A stretch of DNA of 64,000 nt from Cryobacterium frigoriphilum. GTDB lineage: Bacteria; Actinomycetota; Actinomycetes; Actinomycetales; Microbacteriaceae. The position numbers were made by a program, and so were the translations under genes. The stretch is from the NCBI RefSeq assembly GCF_004403305.1, contig NZ_SOHE01000053.1, positions 1 through 64,000 on the forward strand. Direction: 5' to 3'. This document shows positions 30,461 to 39,545 of the stretch, one piece after another (the first letter of the stretch is position 1; every line of letters starts with the position of its first letter). Below the pieces are notes generated by a model, which had not been told where the DNA came from, did no database searches, and saw nothing but the letters and a program-made list of their open reading frames with translations.

Positions 30461-31309
30461 TCAGCGAACGGATGCGCCGCCGTCCAGCATCCGCTTGCGC
30501 GCCACGCCGCTCAGACGCTCAGCGAGCAGCACGACGACCAGGATCATGATGATGATCGTCATGGCAGTGTCGAACTGGCGCAGTTGGAAGGCCACGTTCA
30601 GCTCCACACCGATGCCCCCGGCCCCGACGAGCCCGAGCACAGCCGCCCCCCGCACCGACTTCTCCAGGCAGTACAGGCTCGTGCCGGTAAAGGAGGGAAA
30701 CGCCGTGGGTATCACCGCGCACGCCATCACGGAGAGTCGGGTGGCGCCGGTTGACCTGAGCGCATCGATGGGTCCCCGGTCGAGCTCTTCGATACGTTCA
30801 GCGAAGAACCGCCCGGCAAACCCGATCGTGTCGACCATGATGGTCAGAATTCCGGCAATCGGGCCGAGCCCGACCGACACGACGAAGACCATCGCCCAGA
30901 CCAGGTCGGGCACCGAGCGCATGACCGTGAGCAGCGACTTGGCCGCGACGTGCACCCAGCTGTGCGGTGTGGTGTTGCGCGCGGCAAGCAGTGCGATCGG
31001 CAGGCTGAGCAGCACCCCGAGGGCCGTACCGATGATCGCCATCTCGATGGTTTCGAGCATGGCCGCGGCGAGGTTGGGCACCCGGTCGGTCGCCGGCGGA
31101 AATCCACGGGAGAGAAAGTCCCAGGTTCGCGCCGGCGCACTCAGCAGTCGTTCCGGGCTGAGGTCGAGTCCCGACGCCCCGTGAATGGCCAGGCCGGCCA
31201 GTACCAGAACGGTGATGAGGCCGCCCCAGCCGGGCCGGGCGAATCGGCTCGGGCTGCGGCGAACGTCGACCGACCCGTCTCGCGTGCGCGTCGTCTCGCC
31301 GCGGCTCAC
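30461..31309 (-). CDS. phnE: PhnE-type ABC transporter permease (intact phn locus)
   Basis: 282 aa with about six membrane segments; binding-protein-dependent transport loop EELDRGPIDALRSTGATRLSV and VRGAAVLGLVGAGGIGVEL. GTG start overlaps the phnC stop by 4 bp. With the two upstream genes it makes a phosphonate/phosphate-ester importer; the exact ligand is unknown and no phn C-P lyase genes are in the window. Confidence 0.92.
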   Translation of the reverse strand: MSRGETTRTRDGSVDVRRSPSRFARPGWGGLITVLVLAGLAIHGASGLDLSPERLLSAPARTWDFLSRGFPPATDRVPNLAAAMLETIEMAIIGTALGVLLSLPIALLAARNTTPHSWVHVAAKSLLTVMRSVPDLVWAMVFVVSVGLGPIAGILTIMVDTIGFAGRFFAERIEELDRGPIDALRSTGATRLSVMACAVIPTAFPSFTGTSLYCLEKSVRGAAVLGLVGAGGIGVELNVAFQLRQFDTAMTIIIMILVVVLLAERLSGVARKRMLDGGASVR

Positions 31310-32184
31310 CGCGGGCCTCCCGACGCAGCACGGTCGACCAGGTCGCCCAGCTCGGCTGCCGGCTCGTCTGCGCGCGCCGAACCGGCATCCGCCGCATAAA
31401 GCCCGGCGAGGTCGGCGCGCGACAGGTCGCCGATGCGCCCGTCGAGCAGCAGCCGACCGTTCTGCAGGGCGACGACCCGGTCGCCGTAACTTTCAGCCAG
31501 TTCGAGCTGGTGCAGGGAGCAGACCAGGGTCAGCTCGTGCTCGGCGACGATCTGCCACAGCAGATCCATCACCTCCCGGCCAGCGCGCGGATCGAGAGCC
31601 GCGACCGGCTCGTCGGCCAGAACGATCCGGCTGCGCTGCATGAGCACTCGTGCGATCGCGACCCGCTGGCGCTGCCCCCCGGAAAGTTGGTCGGCGCGAC
31701 GGCTCGCAAACGGGGCCAGTCCCACCCGCTCCAGGCACTCCATCGCCTCGTCCCGCGTCGCGCTCGAGGCCATCCAGGCGAACCAGTTGCGCGGGCTCGA
31801 CTGACGACCGAGTGAACCATGAATGACGTTGGACAAAACGCTGACCTGATCGACGAGATTGATCGATTGGAAGACGGTTCCCACGCGCCCGCGCACGGTG
31901 CGCAGATCTCGGGGGCCGGCCGCGATCACATTCGTCCCGTCCAGCGTGATGGCGCCCTCGGTGGGTTCAATCAGCCGGGTGAGCGCTTTGAGCAGGGTTG
32001 ATTTGCCGGAGGCATTATGGCCCAGAAGCACCACGGCCTCGCCGGTGGCGACATCCAGGTCGATACCGCGCAGCGCCCGCGTGCCATCGGGATATTGGTG
32101 GGCGAGGCCGCGAACGCTGACCATGGCGGCTAGGCCGGCATTGGCACGGTTCGTGGCCGCAGCGGTGTTGGTGGCCCGGCTCAC
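31306..32184 (-). CDS. phnC: PhnC-type ABC transporter ATP-binding protein (intact phn locus)
   Basis: 292 aa. Walker A GHNASGKSTLLKAL, signature LSGGQRQRVAIARVL, Walker [16 protein letters not shown] start overlaps the phnD stop by 4 bp; an internal ATG at 32124 is an alternative that removes a 20-residue Ala/Asn-rich leader. The C-terminal tail after LAGLYAADAG is Ala/Glu/Arg-rich. Confidence 0.92.
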   Translation of the reverse strand: MSRATNTAAATNRANAGLAAMVSVRGLAHQYPDGTRALRGIDLDVATGEAVVLLGHNASGKSTLLKALTRLIEPTEGAITLDGTNVIAAGPRDLRTVRGRVGTVFQSINLVDQVSVLSNVIHGSLGRQSSPRNWFAWMASSATRDEAMECLERVGLAPFASRRADQLSGGQRQRVAIARVLMQRSRIVLADEPVAALDPRAGREVMDLLWQIVAEHELTLVCSLHQLELAESYGDRVVALQNGRLLLDGRIGDLSRADLAGLYAADAGSARADEPAAELGDLVDRAASGGPR

Positions 32185-33101
32185 TCGGGGAGCTGCGCGA
32201 AGTCTTCGTAGCCGGCGGCGACGAAAGCGGATCGGGTCGGGTCGTAGTCGGCGTCCTCGGCCACCAGGAACTCGGATTCGAGGTACTTGTCGCTCTCTCC
32301 GGTCGAGGTGATCGCGTCGAGCAGCACCTGCTGGTTGTCGGTCAGGGTCTGCTGCAACCAGTCGGCGCAGTTCTCGCCGAGGGCGCTGCGTGCCACGAAC
32401 AGGTCGTTGGGCAGGTCGGGGCCTTCGGCCACCACCTTGATCGAACCCTCTCCGAGTTCGGCCTCGATCTCTTCGAAGTCGCTGAGGCCTGTGCCGAGGG
32501 CATCGCCCTCGCCGGCACCGAAGGCTTCGATGCGGGTCGCACCCAGCGGCACGACGTCGACGGTCTCCCCGGCGACGAGTCCGGCATCGGCCAGCATCTC
32601 GAGCGGGCCGAGGTGACCGGAGGTGGAGCCGACCTCCTTGGTGATCACGGTCTTGTTCTCCAGGTCCGACAGCTCATCGATGTCGGACTCGCTGCGCGTG
32701 ACAATGATGGAGCGGTAGCCGGGGCGGGTGATGCCGACGACGGGAAGGGCATCCGCTTCTTGCTTGAGCACCACGTACTCTGCCGGTCCGGTGAGCAGCA
32801 GGTCGATCTCGTCAAATTCCAGGGCAGTGGATGCCGCGGTCCGGCTGGAAATCGGGTAGAACTCGATGTCCTTGCCGGTGGCCTCTTCGAAAGCGAGTCG
32901 GAAGTTCTCGAACTCGACCACGAGGGTTTCGAGCCCTTCGACCCCGGTATCGCTGAAACGGAGGACATCCGGGCAGGCGGCGGAGCCGGTCGCGGCAGGG
33001 TCGGCGTCTGAGGCACCGGTTGCCGTGGACGCGCACCCCGTCAACGCGAGGGCGCCGACGACAAAAAGGGCGGGCAGGGTTCTGGTCTTGCTGACACGCA
33101 T
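32181..33101 (-). CDS. phnD: PhnD-type phosphonate/phosphate-ester binding lipoprotein
   Basis: 306 aa from ATG 33101; the open frame extends upstream without a signal sequence. Lipobox ALTGC (Cys23) after a hydrophobic signal. PhnD features: VLRFSDTGVEGLETLVVEFENF, DLLLTGPAEYVVLKQ, ITKEVGSTSGHLGPLEMLADAGL. First gene of the phnD-phnC-phnE operon. Captures the ligand at the outer face of the membrane. Confidence 0.92.
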   Translation of the reverse strand: MRVSKTRTLPALFVVGALALTGCASTATGASDADPAATGSAACPDVLRFSDTGVEGLETLVVEFENFRLAFEEATGKDIEFYPISSRTAASTALEFDEIDLLLTGPAEYVVLKQEADALPVVGITRPGYRSIIVTRSESDIDELSDLENKTVITKEVGSTSGHLGPLEMLADAGLVAGETVDVVPLGATRIEAFGAGEGDALGTGLSDFEEIEAELGEGSIKVVAEGPDLPNDLFVARSALGENCADWLQQTLTDNQQVLLDAITSTGESDKYLESEFLVAEDADYDPTRSAFVAAGYEDFAQLPE

Positions 33102-33125
33102 GTGCGGGGGCCTCACTCTGTGAAC

Positions 33126-33144
33126 GCAACTCTGTGAGAGTTGC
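33126..33144. promoter_or_regulatory. inverted repeat in the phnD leader
   Basis: GCAACTCT-GTG-AGAGTTGC, a perfect 8-bp dyad starting 25 bp upstream of the phnD ATG. The 219-bp gap up to 33320 also holds AT-rich words (TTAACAGT, TTTAAACAG, TAAATA at 33243-33248) unlike the surrounding GC-rich DNA, so it probably contains the operon promoter. Confidence 0.5.
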
Positions 33145-33287
33145 ACGTATGGAAAAGCCCGGGCGGCTTTCGGCGTCCGGGCAGATATTCCAACGATCAC
33201 AGGGTCACATGATGGGCTACCCAGCACGGGGTAGACAGCGGCTAAATAGAGCGTTAACAGTCAGCGCTTTAAACAGTTACTGGGTAT

Positions 33288-33306
33288 CCGCGGGCCACGC
33301 CCGCGG
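33288..33306. terminator. GC-rich hairpin after the zinc-ribbon microprotein
   Basis: CCGCGGGC-CAC-GCCCGCGG, a perfect 8-bp stem 15 bp downstream of the 33321-33476 reading frame on the minus strand. No T-run follows. Likely a weak terminator or attenuator. Confidence 0.5.
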
Positions 33307-33320
33307 AATACTCGTGCGAA

Positions 33321-33476
33321 TTAATCGTGCGTGAAATCGCGGCGCACGGTGGTTCGCTCACACCCGGTGCACTTGAGAACATAAACCGGCTGAGAGCTTC
33401 GCTCGGCAAACGCCGGGTTCGGGCTGAGCCGGGCCTGCGAACGGCAATACGGGCACGTGAACGTCAAAACAACCAC
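33321..33476 (-). CDS. 51-aa zinc-ribbon-like microprotein
   Basis: Short frame from GTG 33476 to TAA 33321. It reads VVVLTFTCPYCRSQARLSPN to start, and ends with VLKCTGCERTTVRRDFTHD; the CPYC and CTGC pairs are 27 residues apart, an arrangement that can bind one zinc ion as a treble-clef or ribbon. GAGGTG lies about 15 bp upstream of the GTG; the TTG three codons in is another possible start. It sits alone between phnD and rnj. Function unknown; nucleic-acid or protein binding would be typical of such ribbons. Confidence 0.65.
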   Translation of the reverse strand: MVVLTFTCPYCRSQARLSPNPAFAERSSQPVYVLKCTGCERTTVRRDFTHD

Positions 33477-33594
33477 CCCAATTGATTAGAGACACCTCGT
33501 CTACTCATCATGATTGTCTACCCGGGCCGCGGCTAACAGGGCCAAAGGTCACGTGTGAGGCCGGGAACAGTACGTGCGGCCCGAATCCGCACAC

Positions 33595-33625
33595 GAAAAA
33601 GCCCGGACCGCGAGCGGTCCGGGCT
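33595..33625 (-). terminator. rho-independent terminator of rnj
   Basis: 12-bp stem AGCCCGGACCGC / GCGGTCCGGGCT with a 2-nt loop, followed on the minus strand by five T residues (33595-33599). It ends 22 bp after the rnj stop. Confidence 0.93.
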
Positions 33626-33647
33626 TCTCCTGTGCGTGTGGCGCCGG

Positions 33648-35336
33648 TTAGGCGTCGACGACGACCGAGGTGATCAGCGGGCTGCGGCGGTACTTGCGCT
33701 GCATCCAGCGGCTGACCGACTGGGTGAAGAGTTCTTCGAGCTCTTCACCGTCGACGATCTTGACCTTGTTGGCGGCGCGCATCGCGTCGTCGATGACCTT
33801 GGCGGCTCCACGAATCCATTCGTCGTCGTGTACGAAGCCACGGGCGAGGAACTCGACCGGTTCGGTGAGGGCACCGGTCTTGGCGTTCAGGATTCCGAGG
33901 ATCGTGATGGTACCGTCTTCGGCGAGCTTGCGACGGTCTTCCATCGCTTCGCCAGAGGCGCCACCGACGGTCATGCCGTCGACGAACACGTAGTCGGCGA
34001 CGACGCGGCCGGTGATCTTGGCGACACCGTCGACGAGGTCGACAACGACGCCGTCTTCGACGATGAGAACCTGCTTCTCGTCGACTCCGGTCTGCACGGC
34101 GAGTTCGGCGTTGGCCTTGAGGTGGCGCCATTCGCCGTGGATCGGCATCACGTTGTTGGGCTTGACGATGTTGTAGCAGTAGACGAGCTCGCCGGCGCTG
34201 GCGTGTCCGGAGACGTGCACCTTGGCGTTGCCCTTGTGCACGACGTTGGCACCCCAGCGGGTGAGGCCGTTGATGACGCGGTAGATCGAGTTCTCGTTGC
34301 CGGGGATCAGCGAGCTCGCAAGCAGCACGGTGTCGCCCTCGCCGATCTTGATGATGTGCTCACGGTTGGCCATGCGCGACAGGGCCGCCATCGGCTCACC
34401 CTGGGAACCGGTGCAGATGAGAACGACCTTGTCGTCCTTCATGCGCTCGAGTGCCTTCATGTCCACGATCAGGCCCTTGGGAACGTTCAGGTAGCCGAGC
34501 TCCGTGGCGATGCCCATGTTGCGCACCATTGAACGGCCGACGAAGGCCACCTTGCGGTTGTGCTTGACGGCGGCGTCGATGACCTGCTGGATGCGGTGCA
34601 CGTGGCTCGCGAAGCTCGACACGATGATGCGGCGCGGGGAGGTGCGGAACACGGTGTCGATGGCCGGTCCGATGTCCTTCTCGGCCGTCGTGAAGCCGGG
34701 AACCTCGGCGTTGGTCGAGTCCGTCATGAACAGGTCGACACCCTCTTCGGCCAGGCGGGCGAAGGCCCCGAGGTCGGTGAGGCGCTTGTCGAGAGGAAAC
34801 TGGTCCATCTTGAAGTCACCGGTCGCGAGCACGAGGCCGGCTTCGGTGCGGATGCCGATGGCCAGGCCGTCGGGGATCGAGTGGTTCACCGCGATGAATT
34901 CGAGGTCGAACACGCCGACGGTGCGGCGTTCGCCCTCTTTCACCTCGATGAAGTTCTGGCTCAGGCGGTGCTCCTGCAGCTTCGCAGCGAGGAACGCGAG
35001 GGTGAGCTTGGCGCCGATGATGGGGATGTCGCCGCGTTCCTTCAAGAGGTACGGAACGGCGCCAATGTGGTCTTCGTGGCCGTGGGTCAGCACGATCGCT
35101 TCGATGTCCTGCAGGCGGTCACGCAGAATCGTGAAGTCGGGCAGGATCACGTTGATGCCGGGCTGGTTGTCCTCGGGAAACAGCACGCCACAGTCGACGA
35201 TGAGGAGCTTGCCCTTGTGCTCGAACACGGTCATGTTGCGCCCGATGTCGCCGAGACCGCCGAGCGGGATGATGCGGAGGCCGCGCTTGGGAAGGGCGGG
35301 AGGCGTGGAAATATCCAGCTGGTGGAGGTTGCTCAT
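33648..35336 (-). CDS. rnj: ribonuclease J
   Basis: 562 aa from ATG 35336; ATG 35345 is three codons upstream and neither has a clear ribosome-binding site. Metallo-beta-lactamase/beta-CASP fold: LGGLGDIGRNMTVFE, zinc motif LTHGHEDHIGAVPYLL, beta-CASP segment ASSLIPGNENSIYRVINGL and HVSGHASAGEL. 5'-3' exo- and endonuclease for mRNA decay. The 245-bp gap upstream (35346-35591) holds the presumed leader and a possible -10 TAGACT near 35555; no other gene is seen there. Confidence 0.96.
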   Translation of the reverse strand: MSNLHQLDISTPPALPKRGLRIIPLGGLGDIGRNMTVFEHKGKLLIVDCGVLFPEDNQPGINVILPDFTILRDRLQDIEAIVLTHGHEDHIGAVPYLLKERGDIPIIGAKLTLAFLAAKLQEHRLSQNFIEVKEGERRTVGVFDLEFIAVNHSIPDGLAIGIRTEAGLVLATGDFKMDQFPLDKRLTDLGAFARLAEEGVDLFMTDSTNAEVPGFTTAEKDIGPAIDTVFRTSPRRIIVSSFASHVHRIQQVIDAAVKHNRKVAFVGRSMVRNMGIATELGYLNVPKGLIVDMKALERMKDDKVVLICTGSQGEPMAALSRMANREHIIKIGEGDTVLLASSLIPGNENSIYRVINGLTRWGANVVHKGNAKVHVSGHASAGELVYCYNIVKPNNVMPIHGEWRHLKANAELAVQTGVDEKQVLIVEDGVVVDLVDGVAKITGRVVADYVFVDGMTVGGASGEAMEDRRKLAEDGTITILGILNAKTGALTEPVEFLARGFVHDDEWIRGAAKVIDDAMRAANKVKIVDGEELEELFTQSVSRWMQRKYRRSPLITSVVVDA

Positions 35337-35591
35337 GAAGCTCATTTCGTGTTGTGGCTTATTCACTGACTGCGGTCGTGCAGGAAGGATGATGGCCGGT
35401 CCGGGTGATGCAAATTTGTGGAGGAGCTGCGGGGGGTGGCGTGGAAGAGCGCGTGAAAACGCCTGCGCTTCGACGCGGATGCCCGCTTCAGACTCGAGGG
35501 GTGGCGCGCGCGCACATGTTAAATGAGGCACGCCGGATGCTGCTTGCAGCTTCAGTCTAACGGGTGTAGGTCACACAGAATAATGGATGGG

Positions 35592-36455
35592 CTAGTCGTC
35601 GCTGAGGTTATCGCTCAGGATGCCCAAGACGGTCGATCTCGCCGAGCGTGACGCCTCCCCCAGCCGACCGGACACGATTGCGACGAGGGACTCAATCAGA
35701 ATCGCGTGGGGAACGCGAGAGGTGTGCTCGAGTTCGTGGCGAAACGATTCCTGGGCGGCAGCCACCACGAGTGCGACGTCGGCAAGGGCCACCAGCGGTG
35801 AACTCGCAAACGACGTCACGACCACGACCGCGGCCTGGGCCGCCCGCGCTGACCTCGCGGCCCTGATGCTCGATTCATTGGCGCCACTGCCGCTGATGAT
35901 GATGCAGACATCCGCTTGCCGCAGCTGCCGCGCCGAGATCTGCTGACCAATAGGGTCGGCGACGAACTCGGCGGGTCGGCCGACCGCGGTCAGCCGCATC
36001 GCGAGGTCGGATGCCAGCGGAGCCGAGAGCCCACTGGCGAGGGCGAGCACGCGGTTGGCCGTGGCGATGCGGTGCACGGCCTCCTCTACGACCTCATCCG
36101 TGAGCACGCTGAATATCTGCGGCAGGGCGAGCGACAGGCCGGAGACGTCGGCGCGGAGGTGTCCCAGTGCCGACGTGCCGTAGTCCCGAGCGGCGGATGC
36201 CGACTGCGCCAATTCCCGAGCCAGGGCAACCCGCAGTTGCGGGTAGCCGCGGTAACCCAGTGTTTGACAGGTGCGAATGACCGTGGAGCGCGCGACGCCG
36301 ACGCGTTGGGCGAGTTCCTGCGCCGTCAGCTCGACGATCGCGGCCATGTCGGCGACCATGCACTCCGCCACCCGACGTTCAGTGGGTTGCAGGGAATTGA
36401 TCACCGTGGCCACGCGGGTGCTCGGGGATGCCTCGTCGTTTCCCGTCCAACCCAC
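35592..36455 (-). CDS. MurR/RpiR-family transcriptional regulator
   Basis: 287 aa, GTG start. N-terminal HTH_6 (LQPTERRVAECMVADMAAIVELTAQELAQ... with GVARSTVIRTCQTLGYRGYPQLR) and a C-terminal SIS domain (LALASGLSAPLASDLAMRL, CIIISGSGANESSIRAARSARAAQAAV). SIS domains bind phosphorylated sugars or similar phospho-metabolites. It lies 3 bp after the damaged second phn permease and is likely the regulator of that locus. Confidence 0.92.
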   Translation of the reverse strand: MGWTGNDEASPSTRVATVINSLQPTERRVAECMVADMAAIVELTAQELAQRVGVARSTVIRTCQTLGYRGYPQLRVALARELAQSASAARDYGTSALGHLRADVSGLSLALPQIFSVLTDEVVEEAVHRIATANRVLALASGLSAPLASDLAMRLTAVGRPAEFVADPIGQQISARQLRQADVCIIISGSGANESSIRAARSARAAQAAVVVVTSFASSPLVALADVALVVAAAQESFRHELEHTSRVPHAILIESLVAIVSGRLGEASRSARSTVLGILSDNLSDD

Positions 36456-36458
36456 TGC

Positions 36459-37249
36459 CTAGGCCCCTTCCACTATCCGACGCCGAATGGCGCCGGAGAT
36501 CGCGTCGATGCCCATCGTCACGATGACCACCACGATGATGAGCACTCCGACGGTCGACCACTCCCGAAACTGAGTGTACGAGGTGAGCATGTCACCGATT
36601 CCCCCACTCCGATCAAGCCGAGCACGGCCGAGGACCGAACGTTGATTTCGAAGCGATAGAGCCAGAACGAGATGAAGTCCGGTGTGGCAGACGGCCACAC
36701 CCCCCACCGCAGAATCTGGGCGGTAGTGCCTCCGGAAGCCCGCGTTGCTTCGATCGGACCCGGATCAACACCCTCAATGGCTTCATACCCCCATTTTCCC
36801 AGGGTACCCACGCTGCCAATGGCCAGCGCGAGGGCTCCGGTCAACGGCGTGAGCCCTGTCACCGACAGGATGACTATCGCGATGATGATCTCCGGAACGG
36901 CCCGAATCACGGCGAAGAGCAGCCTCAGGCCCCAGCGAACCGGGGCGGGGGAAAATCCGCGGGCCGCCAGGAATGCCAGCGGGAACGAGACGATGATGCC
37001 GAGCACCGTACCGACCCACGCCATGGCCACCGATTTCCAGGTCTGCGCGAGCGCCTCCGGCAGCTTGGACCAGTCCGGATCGGAAAACATCAGCCACAGA
37101 TAGCGGATGATCTGCGCCGGCAGTTCCCCGAGCCGCCCCCACGCGACGTCAACGGACCAGAACGCACCGATCACCACGGCACCCACGACGATCATGGCGG
37201 TGCTGCGCCGCCAATCACGTCGCCGTGGCGGTACCGTCAGGGCCGTCAT
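36459..37249 (-). pseudogene. PhnE-type permease 2, frameshifted
   Basis: The first frame (from ATG 37249) reads a normal PhnE permease up to SSAVLGLIGVG, then switches to ESVTCSPRTL and stops at 36518. The correct C-terminus, GGIGDMLTSYTQFREWSTVG to RRRIVEGA, continues in the next frame and stops at 36459. The break lies at a run of five C on the plus strand (36601-36605); six would restore the frame. Start overlaps the stop of permease 1 (ATGA). Either a true lesion, a slippage-prone site or a sequencing error. Confidence 0.85.
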
Positions 37250-38106
37250 ACCAGCCTCCGGCGAACGGCATTGCTCAGCACGTCGAGAGCCATCACGATG
37301 ATCAGAATCTCGACGATGATCAGCGACAGCTGGTCATACCGGTAGAAGGTGCGGACCGCGTCGATGAGCAGGCCGAGCCCACCCGCACCGACCAGCCCGA
37401 GCACCGACGATGCCCGCACGTTGAGCTCCAGAACGTAGAGGGTCTGGTTGACGAAACTGGGCAGGATGTCGGGCAGCGCAGCGGACCGATTGATCTGAAG
37501 CTGGGTGCCGCCGGCGGCTCGTCCGGCTTCGAGCGCCCCCGGGTCGTTGGCCTCGATGGATTCGGAGACCATTTTCACGATGATTCCCACGTTGAAGAGC
37601 AACAGGGCGATGATTCCGGGCAGCGCCCCCACTCCGACCATCGCCACCAGGATCGCGGCGTAGAGAAGATCGGGGATCGACCGCACGACGTTGAGAACCG
37701 TGCGGGCGATGCCGCGGGTGATCGCGTTCGGGTTGGTCAGGCGGGCGGTGGCCAGGCTCAGCGGCAGCGACACGGCAGCGGCGACCGCGGTGGCGATGAC
37801 CGCCATCTGGAGCGTCTCCGCCAGCGCCGGAACCGTGCGCGGAAAGAATCCCCAGTCGGGCACCAGCAGCAGCAGGATCTTGTCGGTGCCGTTCTGCCAG
37901 TTGCGGGCGATGGCAACCAGACTGAAGTCGATCCCCCACTGCGGGCTCAGCGTGATGGCGGTGATCAGTACGACCACTGCCACGGCGCACCAGGACTTCC
38001 AGCGGCCGCCGGGCCGGGCCGGCACGGTGACGGCCGACGGCGTCGGACGCACGGCGGTCGTGTCATCGGCGCTCACAGCCATGTCTCGCTCACAGCGTCG
38101 TCTCAC
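37246..38106 (-). CDS. phnE: PhnE-type ABC permease 1 (second phn locus)
   Basis: 286 aa if the GTG at 38106 is used, directly after the phnC stop; ATG 38082 is an alternative. About six membrane segments, with SIEANDPGALEAGRAAGGTQLQINRS and LNVRASSVLGLVGAGGLGLLID as the ATPase-contact region. Intact, although its partner permease and binding protein are damaged. Confidence 0.88.
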   Translation of the reverse strand: MRRRCERDMAVSADDTTAVRPTPSAVTVPARPGGRWKSWCAVAVVVLITAITLSPQWGIDFSLVAIARNWQNGTDKILLLLVPDWGFFPRTVPALAETLQMAVIATAVAAAVSLPLSLATARLTNPNAITRGIARTVLNVVRSIPDLLYAAILVAMVGVGALPGIIALLLFNVGIIVKMVSESIEANDPGALEAGRAAGGTQLQINRSAALPDILPSFVNQTLYVLELNVRASSVLGLVGAGGLGLLIDAVRTFYRYDQLSLIIVEILIIVMALDVLSNAVRRRLV

Positions 38107-38916
38107 TCACAGGCCGAGAGCGTCTTCTGACGCCACCGAACGACCGTAGATCTCGGCGAACACCTCGTCGGTCGCGGCTTCGACCGCACCGTCAAAGACC
38201 ACCTCACCAGCCCGCAGCCCGATGATTCGGGTGCCGTAGCGTCGGGCCAGATCGATCAGATGCAAATTGGTGATGACCGTGATCCCGAGTTCCTGGTTGA
38301 TTCGACGCAGGTCCCCCATGACCTCGTGGGCCGTGGGCGGGTCGAGACTCGCGACGGGTTCGTCGGCCAGAACGAGACGGGGCTGCTGGCACAGCGCTCG
38401 CGCGATGGCCACCCGCTGCTGCTGGCCGCCGGACAGGCTCGACGCGCGATCCCAGACCTTGGGCAGAATCCCGACCCGCTCCAGGGCTTCGAAGGCGATC
38501 TGCCGGTCCGACGCCCGATAGGCCCCCAGCAGTGTGCGCAGGGTGGTCGTGTGGGCCAGGCGTCCGACAAGCACATTGTTCAGCACGCTCGTGCGTTTGG
38601 CCAGGTTGAAACCCTGAAAGATCATGCCGATGTGGCCGCGCAGCCGCCTCAACTCGCCGGCGCGGGCGGTTTCCAGCTGAAAACCGCCCACGTGCAGCGA
38701 ACCGGAGGTGAGGGGAACGAGACCGTTGATGGTGCGGATCAGGCTGCTCTTGCCCGATCCGGAGAGGCCGACGACCGAGACCATTTCGCCGGGTTCGATG
38801 TCGAGCGACACATTCTTCAGGGCGACCACTCCGCTGGCGTAACGCACACTGACATCGCGCATGCTGACCGACCAGGGCGATGGCGCGATCGGGGTCGACG
38901 TGTGCTCGACGACCAT
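38107..38916 (-). CDS. phnC: PhnC-type ABC ATP-binding protein (second phn locus)
   Basis: 269 aa. Walker [16 protein letters not shown]-loop [11 protein letters not shown], signature [15 protein letters not shown], Walker [13 protein letters not shown]. Intact. It starts 2 bp after the truncated phnD stop and is followed without gap by permease 1. Confidence 0.93.
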   Translation of the reverse strand: MVVEHTSTPIAPSPWSVSMRDVSVRYASGVVALKNVSLDIEPGEMVSVVGLSGSGKSSLIRTINGLVPLTSGSLHVGGFQLETARAGELRRLRGHIGMIFQGFNLAKRTSVLNNVLVGRLAHTTTLRTLLGAYRASDRQIAFEALERVGILPKVWDRASSLSGGQQQRVAIARALCQQPRLVLADEPVASLDPPTAHEVMGDLRRINQELGITVITNLHLIDLARRYGTRIIGLRAGEVVFDGAVEAATDEVFAEIYGRSVASEDALGL

Positions 38917-38918
38917 GG

Positions 38919-39545
38919 CTACTGCAGTCCGAGTTGCTCGGCCGCGTCAGCGACCACATCGAGGGATGACGGGTCTGCCAGGGCCAGCTTGCTGATCGAG
39001 TAGACGCTCATGAGCGCGGCGGAGCCCTCCTCGGTGTTGGAGTAGTCGGCGAGCGCGGTCGTGATCTCGTCCTGCAGCTGCTGCGACAGTCCCTTGGTGA
39101 GGGCGACCCCATCGTTGGGAATCTCGGTGGTCAGGGCAAACACGACAACCTTCTGACCGACATCCGGCACGTCCTTGGAGACAATGTCGCGAGCATCCCA
39201 GAAGCTGAATCCCACTTCGGCGTCACCGTTGTGGACGGCGAGAACGGATGCGTCATTGGCGGTGACCGGGATCGCGTCGATGTCGGTGTCGATGTTCAGG
39301 CCCGCGTTCTTCAGCGCGAGCATGGGGTAGATGTAGCCGGCCGGCGACCCCGGACCGAGCATCGCGACGGTGGCACCGGTCATCTTGTCGATTGCGTCGA
39401 GGCCGGCCGGTCCGACGAGGGCGTCGGCGCCGTTGCAGAAGAGCTTGCCGTCACGTTCCACGGGAACATCGGCGCAGTACTTGTCGGGATTGTTGGTCAT
39501 GAACTGGGCGGGATAGCTGATGTTTCCGCTGCGCTCGGTCTGCCT
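38919..39545 (-). pseudogene. PhnD-type binding protein, N-terminally truncated
   Basis: About 208 codons of a PhnD-like protein are open, from right after the TGA of the HAD gene to the stop at 38919. The sequence resembles PhnD from ERSGNISYPAQFMTNNPDKY onward, but the signal peptide, lipobox and roughly the first third of the protein are missing. The first ATG in frame is at 39500 (193 aa). The remnant is in the same frame as the upstream HAD gene, separated only by TGA. Consistent with a deletion that joined the two genes. Unlikely to work as a surface binding protein. Confidence 0.85.
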
